From the NCBI GenBank assembly GCA_029263395.1, contig JAJCXO010000277.1:1-37197 (forward strand): a stretch of 37,197 nucleotides of DNA, written 5' to 3'. Position numbers and translations under genes: made by a program. Below the pieces are notes generated by a model. That model made no database searches, was not told the DNA's origin, and saw only the letters and a list, made by a program, of their open reading frames with translations. Source of the DNA: Acidobacteriota bacterium (lineage in GTDB: Bacteria > Acidobacteriota > Thermoanaerobaculia > Multivoradales > J023). This document shows, piece after piece, positions 1 through 7,291 of the stretch. Position 1 is the stretch's first letter. Each line of letters starts with the position of its first letter.

Positions 1-770
1 CCACCGCCGTGTTACTGCGCCGCAACTACGGCCAGACCGCTGCATTTGCGGCGGGCTTTGCCCAGGCACGGGGTGAGATCGTGGTCACCATGGACGGTGA
101 TTTGCAGAACGACCCCAACGACATTCCCAGTCTACTCGCCAAGCTAGACGAGGGGTCCGACGTAGTGAGTGGATGGCGAGTCGACCGGCAGGACAATCTG
201 ATGCGGCGGCTGCCTTCGATGCTGGCCAACCGCCTGATCTCTGCCGTCACCGGAGTCCGCTTGCACGACTACGGCTGCTCGCTCAAAGCTTACCGATCCG
301 AAATCATGAAAGACGTCCGCTTGTACGGTGAGATGCATCGTTTCTTGCCAGCCTTGTGTCATTGGCAGGGTGCGACAATCGACGAGGTCGAAACCCACCA
401 CCGACCTCGTACCCGAGGCACTTCGAAGTACGGCATTGGCCGCACCTTGCGGGTGATCATGGATCTGCTGACGGTCAAGTTCTTAATGAGCTTCTCCACC
501 CGGCCGCTGCACGTTTTCGGCAGCGTTGGCTTGATCTCTTTGGCCCTCGGGATGGCAGTCAACCTCTACCTCAGCTTTCAGAAGCTGGTCCTCGGTATGG
601 CCATCGGCAATCGACCCCTGCTGCTACTCGGTGTTTTGCTACTGTTCACCGGCTTTCAATTCCTGAGTATGGGTCTGCTTGGAGAGATGCTGGCTCGCAT
701 TTACCATGAGTCCCAACAGAAACCCATTTACTCGATTCGACGGATCCTTTCCGGAGACCCCCAAACATGA
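1..770 (+). CDS. GT2 glycosyltransferase, polyprenyl-phosphate type (5' truncated)
   Basis: The frame is open to the left edge, so the N-terminus lies outside the window; the first GTG at 9 is internal. The visible part starts at the family block RRNYGQTAAFAAGF, followed by the metal-binding DGDLQNDP stretch of GT2 enzymes of the DPM1/ArnC/GtrB kind. A late R-x-R-xx-G-x-SKYG block matches the region just before the membrane anchor in this family. Two C-terminal hydrophobic segments (about residues 167-190 and 202-228 of the visible part) fit the usual two-helix anchor. Such enzymes load a sugar onto undecaprenyl or dolichyl phosphate on the cytoplasmic face for later transfer by membrane GT-C enzymes. 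The stop overlaps the methyltransferase start (ATGA), so the two are probably co-translated. The sugar cannot be told from sequence. Confidence 0.9.
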   Translation, partial: TAVLLRRNYGQTAAFAAGFAQARGEIVVTMDGDLQNDPNDIPSLLAKLDEGSDVVSGWRVDRQDNLMRRLPSMLANRLISAVTGVRLHDYGCSLKAYRSEIMKDVRLYGEMHRFLPALCHWQGATIDEVETHHRPRTRGTSKYGIGRTLRVIMDLLTVKFLMSFSTRPLHVFGSVGLISLALGMAVNLYLSFQKLVLGMAIGNRPLLLLGVLLLFTGFQFLSMGLLGEMLARIYHESQQKPIYSIRRILSGDPQT

Positions 771-1465
771 CGACCGTGCGCAGCTCGGAGTACGCCGAGA
801 AGGGCGACTATCACCGCCAGCTCGACAAGAATTGGCGCTTCTATCCCATTTATGTCGCCAAGATGGCCAGGGTGCGCGAGCAGCTCGCCAAGCTGCCATC
901 GGACGCCAAAATTGCCGACTTGGGCTGCGGCGAAGGCATTCTGGTGGAGGAGTTACGCGGCCAGGGACGCGATGCGATCGGCATCGATCTCAACTACGAA
1001 TCCGAGGCGGTGATCAAAGACGACATCACCCAGACCCAATTCGAGAGTGAGTCGTTCGACGCCATTCTCTGTCTCGATGTTCTGGAACACCTGCAGTTCG
1101 ACGATCAGGTCAAGGCGCTGGGAGAGATCCGTCGACTGCTGCGTCCAGGTGGTCGTTTGATCGCTACCTTGCCCAACCTGGCTCATTTTTCGTCACGGTT
1201 TTCGTTCTTGCTCTTGGGACGCCTGCTGCGCACCTCCGAGGTCGAGCGTCATCCTGGGGATCGGCCGATTGCCGAATACATCGACCTGATCGAGCCCCAT
1301 TTTGTGATCGAACACCGCAAGGGAATTTTCCCGACGTTCCCGTTGGCGCTTTTTCTGACCGTCAAGATCCCCAGCAAGATGGTGGGATGGCACCGCTTTC
1401 TGAACACCTTCTTCGCCGTACCCGGCTGGTGCTTCTTGAACCTGTTGGTCTGTCGCAAGAAGTAG
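767..1465 (+). CDS. class I SAM-dependent methyltransferase
   Basis: This 232-residue protein has a Rossmann methyltransferase core. Motif I is IADLGCGEG (about residues 46-54). The acidic end of beta-2 is GIDLNYE, the D-V-LEHL block is the usual post-II motif, and RLLRPGGRLIATLPN is the motif III region typical of Methyltransf_11/23-like proteins in glycan clusters. The C-terminal third has a hydrophobic stretch that may touch the membrane. The ATG overlaps the upstream GT2 stop by 4 bp. Methylation of a sugar or lipid carrier is inferred from context only. Oddly, the last six codons are the first unit of an 18-bp tandem repeat, and the TAG stop is the first codon of the second unit. Confidence 0.88.
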   Translation: MTTVRSSEYAEKGDYHRQLDKNWRFYPIYVAKMARVREQLAKLPSDAKIADLGCGEGILVEELRGQGRDAIGIDLNYESEAVIKDDITQTQFESESFDAILCLDVLEHLQFDDQVKALGEIRRLLRPGGRLIATLPNLAHFSSRFSFLLLGRLLRTSEVERHPGDRPIAEYIDLIEPHFVIEHRKGIFPTFPLALFLTVKIPSKMVGWHRFLNTFFAVPGWCFLNLLVCRKK

Positions 1466-1516
1466 GTCTGCCGCGAGACGTGGGCCTGCCACAAGACGTA
1501 GGTCTGCCGCGAGAAG
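1445..1516 (+). repeat. 18-bp tandem repeat (4 units) across a stop codon
   Basis: Four consecutive 18-bp units start at 1445, 1463, 1481 and 1499. All follow the pattern TNGGYCTGYCNCRAGAMG. Unit 1 encodes LVCRKK, the methyltransferase C-terminus. Its first codon is TTG, while units 2 and 4 begin with TAG and unit 3 with TGG. The stop therefore arose as a one-base variant inside a repeat unit. Confidence 0.85.
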
Positions 1517-1531
1517 TCGCCGCGGCGAGCG

Positions 1532-3403
1532 TCAGGACCCCGGTGTACCAAAGACGATGGGCTCGATGCTGGCCGGCAACGGGTAAAACATCGGATCGCC
1601 TTCGAAGCGAACCACAACGCGAATCTCGCCGGTGCTCGAAGCGCTCTGGTCTTCATTGAGCGCCGGTTCATCGAGCACTTCTTCAAGCACATCGGCTTCG
1701 ACCTCCGGCTCGTCGGTCATCGTGACGACATACCCTTCCCACCCGGCGGTCAAGGCATCGCGATGAAGGTTCTTCGCAACGTCGGGACGATGGACGCCGG
1801 TCACCAACTCGCCGCGGATTGCGCCTTGACCGTCGAGCACCAGCACTTCGGCAACCTCCGCGTCGGGGTTGTACGCCCAACCTCCGAGTCGAACGAACAC
1901 CTCACTGATCTGGGTCGAACGATCAACATAGCCTGCCATGCCGTCCGCTAGACGATCCGCGATCAGCTCCGGCTCGATGCGCACTCCGAGACGCAGGCGT
2001 ATCGGGCGATCGAACGGCACATGGCCGGTGCGCTCGAGATACGGTCGGCGGATCCAGATGTGTTCAGGCCAGGGCGCAACCGTCGCGATGATGATCTCGT
2101 TGTCGGGTACGCCATGAACCACCGCGAGAGCGGCAACCGGCTGCCGTGCGCCGCGCGCTGCGAACCGATCGACCACCGGCCCACCACGGACGTGCATCGC
2201 CGTTGCCAACCCTGCAACCAGCGTCAACAACATCCCAGCAACCGCGGCCCGTGCCAGCGTTGGGCTCGGACGGTAGCGCCAGGCCAAGACACCCATCGAC
2301 GTCAACAACCCGATCCAGAACACCGCTGCCAACGAGCCGTAACGCGACGACATCGCTTGCGCTTCGCCGAACCCGGAGCGCCCGACGGCGGTCATCAAGG
2401 CATTCCCAAGGCCATAAAGCTGGACCATCAGCCACGGCGCGAGGTCGAAGCGCAAAGACTTCGAGGTGAAAGACAGCACGGCACATCCCGCCACCACCAA
2501 GGCACAAGCGCCGATCGCAATCAAGCCAATCGTCCGCGCTGTCGCGAGCTCACCCGAAAAGATCGACCCTAGGTAGACCGCTGCATATCGTAGCAACGAG
2601 GTGGGGTGACGGGTCTGCATCTCCGGGTGATACGGCAGCGACTCATAGGACAAGGCGAATAAGGCAACGACGAACGCCATCCCACCGCCGAGCAACACCA
2701 AACGGCCCCAGCTCAAGCGCAGGAAAACGCCGCCAGCAATCAGGACTGGCCACAGGATCAAGTGAGTCGAGTGACTGAACGCGGCGGCGATACCGAACAC
2801 CAACACCGGCCATAACGCCCATATCTGGCCGACCTCGGCACGTCGGACCAGGGTCGTAATAGCCGCCACCGCCAACACATTGGCGAAAAACCAAATCGAG
2901 CCACTGAAGCCCATCGCCACGTTGTGCGCCGCCACAGGAGTAAAACAAAACAACGCAGCACCCAACCCAAAGAGCACTTGGGCCCAGGGACTGGCACGGA
3001 TACTCGCTGGTAAAGCCAACACCAACAGCACCAGCTGTAGCGTCAACAGCAGCAGCGAAAAGAAGGTCAAGCCGAGGTTGTGGCCATCGGTCAGCATGAT
3101 GTTGAGGGCATAAACCACCAACGGCAACGACGCACGATGCTCGTTCGACTTCAGATTCAGCCAGTGCAACGGGTCCGTCGATAGTCCCCCGCCGTCTGCT
3201 TCAGACTCGATCATGTCGCCGAGAATGGCGTAATAATCGTTGTGCTGCATGCGGCCGAAGCTCGAAAAGTCGACCAGGTAGACCACAATTGGCGACATGA
3301 TGATCAACCAAGACAGGACGCTGAGGAGCAGGCCTCGCTGCTGAGGCTTCGCCCCCCCCGGGGGTGGATCGATCGATGGCGGCTCGTCTTCAGGGGGCAT
3401 CAT
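1532..3403 (-). CDS. polytopic membrane protein of unknown family, paralog A
   Basis: I do not recognise the family. The 623-residue protein has a short proline-rich cytoplasmic N-terminus, about ten hydrophobic helices up to roughly residue 400, and a soluble C-terminal domain. It is clearly paralogous to the neighbour at 3547-5361. Shared blocks include NDYY (residues 55-58), LK-x-NEHR (84-90), GHNLGLT, GFSGSIWFFAN, AFSHSTHLILWP and a C-terminal GWAY...TG-x-HRP...AGWEGYV...EGDP-x-FYPLP. Helices with a polar first loop carrying Asp and Glu-His recall GT-C-fold glycosyltransferases, but that is only an analogy. Compared with the paralog it has an acidic insertion of about 20 residues near the C-terminus. 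Two adjacent ATGs are possible starts; the first is used. Expected in the inner membrane. Confidence 0.85.
   Translation of the reverse strand: MMPPEDEPPSIDPPPGGAKPQQRGLLLSVLSWLIIMSPIVVYLVDFSSFGRMQHNDYYAILGDMIESEADGGGLSTDPLHWLNLKSNEHRASLPLVVYALNIMLTDGHNLGLTFFSLLLLTLQLVLLVLALPASIRASPWAQVLFGLGAALFCFTPVAAHNVAMGFSGSIWFFANVLAVAAITTLVRRAEVGQIWALWPVLVFGIAAAFSHSTHLILWPVLIAGGVFLRLSWGRLVLLGGGMAFVVALFALSYESLPYHPEMQTRHPTSLLRYAAVYLGSIFSGELATARTIGLIAIGACALVVAGCAVLSFTSKSLRFDLAPWLMVQLYGLGNALMTAVGRSGFGEAQAMSSRYGSLAAVFWIGLLTSMGVLAWRYRPSPTLARAAVAGMLLTLVAGLATAMHVRGGPVVDRFAARGARQPVAALAVVHGVPDNEIIIATVAPWPEHIWIRRPYLERTGHVPFDRPIRLRLGVRIEPELIADRLADGMAGYVDRSTQISEVFVRLGGWAYNPDAEVAEVLVLDGQGAIRGELVTGVHRPDVAKNLHRDALTAGWEGYVVTMTDEPEVEADVLEEVLDEPALNEDQSASSTGEIRVVVRFEGDPMFYPLPASIEPIVFGTPGS
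1667..1714 (-). repeat. degenerate 12-bp in-frame repeat inside paralog A
   Basis: Four imperfect 12-bp units start at 1667, 1679, 1691 and 1703. They encode an acidic, Val/Leu/Glu-rich stretch inside an insertion that the neighbouring paralog lacks. The first two units are alike; the last two are only loosely related. Confidence 0.45.
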
Positions 3404-3463
3404 GAGCTGGACGTCTCAGACCTTGGCGTGGGAGGTTGGGAGAATCGACGGTGGGAGGGTAGC

Positions 3464-3492
3464 GGTGGGATGCCGACGCAGTGTATCCCACC
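3464..3492. promoter_or_regulatory. 8-bp inverted repeat between the membrane paralogs
   Basis: GGTGGGAT (3464-3471) and ATCCCACC (3485-3492) are perfect complements around a 13-nt loop. The element lies downstream of the 3547-5361 gene and upstream of the 1532-3403 gene, both on the minus strand. It may be a terminator or attenuator. No T-tract follows on either strand. Confidence 0.35.
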
Positions 3493-3494
3493 AT

Positions 3495-3513
3495 TTTCGA
3501 AACGCGTTCGAAA
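3495..3513. promoter_or_regulatory. inverted repeat TTTCGAA-N5-TTCGAAA
   Basis: Perfect 7-bp arms flank a 5-nt centre (ACGCG) in the gap between the two membrane paralogs. Size and symmetry fit a protein-binding operator or a small hairpin. No binding family can be assigned. Confidence 0.35.
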
Positions 3514-3546
3514 CACGTCAAGGGCTACTGAGCCCATAATCAGCCA

Positions 3547-5361
3547 TCAACCGTCTTGCAGCTGTTGAGCGACGGCAGAGCTGGTCGGCAATGGATAAAA
3601 CAGCGGGTCTCCTTCCAATCGCACCCAAGCTTTGAGCTGACGCGCCTCAGGGTCGATCCGGACGTAACCTTCCCAACCCGCAGACAGTGCCTCGTCCCCC
3701 ACCCGTTGGCGCAACTCTGGACGATGGATCCCGGTGAGGACTTCGCCCTGGATGATCCCGGAATTGTCCAATACGACCACCTCGGCCACCGCTGTCGATT
3801 GGCAATAGGCCCAACCGTTCGGCCGAGCAAAGCCGCCGTGGAGATTTTCTGCCAGACGCTGGAATTCGCCCTTGAGCTGCGGATGGGGCTGTTCACTCAG
3901 GCGCGAGGCCTCGATCGGCTCACCCAGGCGCCAACGATACGGGCGGTGGAACGGTACGTGGCCGGAAGCTTTCAAGTACTCGTAAACGCGGTACATCTGG
4001 CGCGGTGCGGGCGTGACTGCGCGGCTGAAAACATGATCGTCGGCGATCCCCAGGTGCAGGGCCAACGCTGCCACCGGCTGACGGCTGCCACGGGCGAGGA
4101 AACGGTCCATCACCTCGGTGCCCCTGGCGTGCATCGCCAACGCCGCGCCACCCACCAGGCCGACCAACACTGCTGCAATGCCAATGCGAGCGGATTTCGA
4201 GACCGGTCGCCACCGCCATGCCACGAGGCCAAGCGGTATCAAGAACCCAACCCAAAACAGAGCCGCCAACGACGCATAGCGCGACGCCAATGCCTGTTCC
4301 ATGCCGTAGCCGGCACGTCCAATCGCGGTCATGGCAGCGTTACCGAGGCCATAAAGTTGGATCATCAGCCAAGGGGCAAGGTCTTTGCGCAACAGGTCAG
4401 CACGTTCCTGGTCGACACGCATCCCAGTCGAACGGAGTACTTTCGGAGACCAGGTAACACCAGCCATCAGTATCAGGCCGACCGCACATCCGACAATTGC
4501 AACCATTCCCAACACTCGGGCAAGGGGGACGTCGGAGCTGAATAGCCCACCGAGGTAAACCGCAGTGTAGCTCAGGAGACTCCATACGCCGCTAGTGGTC
4601 GGGGCGGGATGCCTGGCGAGAGATTGGTAGGTGAAGACGAAGAGCGTCAGGATGCCGATCAGACCGACGCTCAAGAAAATCAACCGTCGAAAGCTCTGGC
4701 GAAGAAAGAACGCACCAGCAAGCACCGCCGGCCACAACATCAGGTGGGTGCTGTGGGTGAAGGCTCCCAAGCCTCCCAAGAGCAACACCGGCCACAACCT
4801 CCAAAATGGCCCGTCCTCGGCACGCCAGCACAGCACTGCAATCGCGGCAATCGACAAGGTGTTGGCAAAAAACCAGATCGACCCACTGAAACCCATCACA
4901 ACGCTATGCGATGCAACGGGCGTGAAGCAGAACAGCGCAAGAGTAAAGCCGAAAGCGGTGCGCGCCCATGGATCCGATCGCAGATCGGCAGGCAGCAGGT
5001 GCACCAGGATGACCAAGGTCGTCGCCAGCAAAAACAGTGAGAAGACCGTCAACCCGAGGTTGTGGCCGTGGGTCACAAAAATATTCGCGACGTACACCAA
5101 CACCGGCAAGCTGACCCGATGCTCGTTGGCTTTGAGGCCTAGCCAACGTGCAGGGTCGAACGAGATCTCTTCACCCTCGAGGATGCGATGCAAAATGCCG
5201 TAATAATCATTACCCTGGAGCTCACCGAAGCCGGCAACCCTGGTCAGGTAGAAGGTCAGTGGCAAGAAGATGACTAGCCACGAAAAGGCGCTTAGACTCC
5301 GGGCCGAGATGCGAGGCCCTAACGAGATACGTTGTCCTAGTAAGCTGCGGTGATTCGACAT
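3547..5361 (-). CDS. polytopic membrane protein of unknown family, paralog B
   Basis: A 604-residue tandem paralog of the protein at 1532-3403, with the same order of blocks: NDYY at residues 51-54, LK-x-NEHR at 76-82, GHNLGLT, GFSGSIWFFAN, AFTHSTHLMLWP and the C-terminal AGWEGYV and EGDP-x-FYPLP motifs. It has roughly ten membrane helices, then a probable beta-rich domain. The start chosen is the ATG at 5361; a TTG at 5373 would add four residues. Neither has a clear ribosome binding site. The divergent gene at 5525 is also a large membrane protein, and both sides lie in a glycosyltransferase-rich region. A role in surface glycan assembly is therefore likely, but the activity is unknown. Confidence 0.83.
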   Translation of the reverse strand: MSNHRSLLGQRISLGPRISARSLSAFSWLVIFLPLTFYLTRVAGFGELQGNDYYGILHRILEGEEISFDPARWLGLKANEHRVSLPVLVYVANIFVTHGHNLGLTVFSLFLLATTLVILVHLLPADLRSDPWARTAFGFTLALFCFTPVASHSVVMGFSGSIWFFANTLSIAAIAVLCWRAEDGPFWRLWPVLLLGGLGAFTHSTHLMLWPAVLAGAFFLRQSFRRLIFLSVGLIGILTLFVFTYQSLARHPAPTTSGVWSLLSYTAVYLGGLFSSDVPLARVLGMVAIVGCAVGLILMAGVTWSPKVLRSTGMRVDQERADLLRKDLAPWLMIQLYGLGNAAMTAIGRAGYGMEQALASRYASLAALFWVGFLIPLGLVAWRWRPVSKSARIGIAAVLVGLVGGAALAMHARGTEVMDRFLARGSRQPVAALALHLGIADDHVFSRAVTPAPRQMYRVYEYLKASGHVPFHRPYRWRLGEPIEASRLSEQPHPQLKGEFQRLAENLHGGFARPNGWAYCQSTAVAEVVVLDNSGIIQGEVLTGIHRPELRQRVGDEALSAGWEGYVRIDPEARQLKAWVRLEGDPLFYPLPTSSAVAQQLQDG

Positions 5362-5410
5362 GGCAAGTTTCAATGAAGATTCGGACAGAGGTTGGTCGGG
5401 CTGAACATTG

Positions 5411-5443
5411 TATGCTTAAAGAGCATATACGGACCGGCGCCGG
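5411..5443. promoter_or_regulatory. two small palindromes in a divergent promoter region
   Basis: The 163-bp gap between divergent membrane genes holds TATGCT-TAAAG-AGCATA (5411-5427) and the 10-bp palindrome CCGGCGCCGG (5434-5443), which are 6 bp apart. They are candidate operators for the shared promoter region. No convincing -35/-10 pair could be assigned. Confidence 0.3.
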
Positions 5444-5524
5444 ACATCATCACAGTTCTGGTCCCACAGCGCCATCCAGGGCTCCGTCATTTAGCTGCAT
5501 TTCACTTACCTACACTGATTCTCT

Positions 5525-7291
5525 ATGCCCTTGCTGTCTTTGTTCGAGCGCCTCGTCATACCACTAGCCGCCTGGCTGGCGGTTGCCGCCTACACCGGGA
5601 GCCAACTCGACCCGGCGGGTAGGGCAGAAGGTTCGTTGCTCGGAGTGCTGATCGCCAGCATCGTGGCTGCGATCGCTGCGATCGGCTCCCGGACTCCGGG
5701 AAGTAGAACATCACCCGAGCTGGCAGCAACTGCCCTGCTGGCAACCGCAGTGGTGTGGATCGCATACCAGGGTCCGTCACGAGGTGCTGTCGTGTCGCTG
5801 ATTCTAGGGCTCGGCCTGGGAGTCTCTACGGTACGGGCTCTGTTCGACAACAGGGGTCGATGGCGCGTCGAGGATCGACTCGATCCCGGAATTTCAGTGC
5901 CGCTGGCGTTTGGCTACCAATGTTTGATGCGCTGCGATCTTCTGTTGCCACCATTGCTCGAGGCTCGGACTCTGGTCAGCCTACTCGTGCTGCCGATGCT
6001 GGCGGGTGGATCCATCAGTGTGTTGGCTAGCCGCTTCGGTACCCGGCGAGCGGTACTCGCTGGCGGCTTGGTGGTCGTCCTGGCCCCCGGTTGGACCCTG
6101 ACATCAACCTTTGCGCTCACCGCCTTGGCGGCGGGCACCCTGGTCACCGATGGCGCCAAGCCCAGTGCTCTCCGTTGGATAGCGATCGCTGGGCTCGTTC
6201 TATTGCCACTGTGGAACCTGCCGAAAGGTCTGCTGCTGTTACTCGCAGCCCTGGCAGTAACCGGCCAAGCCTTCGCTCCGATGCCATTGCTGACGGTAGC
6301 TGCAGCCCTCGTAGCCATCATGAGCCCCCAGCTGCAAAGTCCAATGGTGGCATTGCGCACCTGGGCGGGCGCAGTGCTGCTCGTTCCGGCTGCCATCATG
6401 GCGCCGGCTGCGGGCCGCTGGCAAATGCGCTTGGGCGCTATCCTTGCCTTGGCAGCGGCTCTAGTCTCCTCCTATTCAGAGGCCATGGCAGCAGGAGTTG
6501 CACTCGCCGCCCTCGGCACGCCAATCCGTGGGGCCGTCGCCACATTGCAGCGAGCCTGGTGTGCAACGCTCGTGATCGGCACGGCATTAATCAGTGCCTA
6601 TCCTTGGGTTCGCCAGGAGCCACGGCAGGATCTACTGGAACTGTTGGGATGGCATACCGAAGCCATCGCGCTGCTGGTGGTCGTAACCGCCGTTGTTGGA
6701 CTAGGCCTACTGCTGGAGTTAGGACGCCGGTTTGAGCCACGTTGGACACCGCAACCGGGAGTTGTGGCTGGTTTGCTCCTCGCGATTGCTCTATTGCTCA
6801 GCCAAGGCAACCTCCGCTTCACTCTGCGGCAAGGCATCGCGCCAACGGAGGTGCTGGTCAACAGTTATGGGCCCATCGCTCTCGATGCCACCACCGACAC
6901 TTGGCAAGTGACCGTCTCCGAATCATCAGGCTCCGAGCCACCTATTGTCGCCCTGGCGGTCGACAGCCACCTGACCCGCAGTGGCCAGTTGATCCCAGGG
7001 TCTGCTGTAGCAACAGTCGAATTGCTCGGGGATGGCGACCAGGTGTTGGCTGGATGGCCACTACGTACCGGACAGGAAACCGGCGAATGGTCGTCGGCTC
7101 GCGACGACGTTGTGGCGCCCCCTCATTGGATGACCCGGGTCGCTTCCGAGGGCACGTTCTTCGCCCGTAGCTACCGCGCCCACTTCGAGACAACGAGACC
7201 CATGCCTGTGTCTCGTCTGAGGATTCGACGCGCTGAGGATTTGCCGCCGGAAACCGCACTTTCCATCGTCCGATTGGAGATTCGGCGATGA
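5525..7291 (+). CDS. large polytopic membrane protein, function unknown
   Basis: A 588-residue protein with at least ten hydrophobic helices up to about residue 435. After these comes a soluble C-terminal domain of about 150 residues, probably extracytoplasmic, with alternating beta-like segments (around residues 440-588). No catalytic motif is recognisable. The layout resembles membrane proteins that accompany GT-C glycosyltransferases in O-antigen-like clusters. The TGA stop overlaps the ATG of the next gene (ATGA). It is the first gene of an unbroken run of overlapping genes to 12465, so it probably acts with the next membrane protein. The start is weakly supported: no Shine-Dalgarno sequence is visible before the ATG. 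Confidence 0.78.
   Translation: MPLLSLFERLVIPLAAWLAVAAYTGSQLDPAGRAEGSLLGVLIASIVAAIAAIGSRTPGSRTSPELAATALLATAVVWIAYQGPSRGAVVSLILGLGLGVSTVRALFDNRGRWRVEDRLDPGISVPLAFGYQCLMRCDLLLPPLLEARTLVSLLVLPMLAGGSISVLASRFGTRRAVLAGGLVVVLAPGWTLTSTFALTALAAGTLVTDGAKPSALRWIAIAGLVLLPLWNLPKGLLLLLAALAVTGQAFAPMPLLTVAAALVAIMSPQLQSPMVALRTWAGAVLLVPAAIMAPAAGRWQMRLGAILALAAALVSSYSEAMAAGVALAALGTPIRGAVATLQRAWCATLVIGTALISAYPWVRQEPRQDLLELLGWHTEAIALLVVVTAVVGLGLLLELGRRFEPRWTPQPGVVAGLLLAIALLLSQGNLRFTLRQGIAPTEVLVNSYGPIALDATTDTWQVTVSESSGSEPPIVALAVDSHLTRSGQLIPGSAVATVELLGDGDQVLAGWPLRTGQETGEWSSARDDVVAPPHWMTRVASEGTFFARSYRAHFETTRPMPVSRLRIRRAEDLPPETALSIVRLEIRR

Noticed and set aside
3556-4545. 329-residue plus-strand frame
   Set aside because: It is fully antisense to membrane paralog B, whose protein matches its neighbour block by block. 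The frame has shadow composition (rich in Arg, Gln, His, Pro) and no motif.
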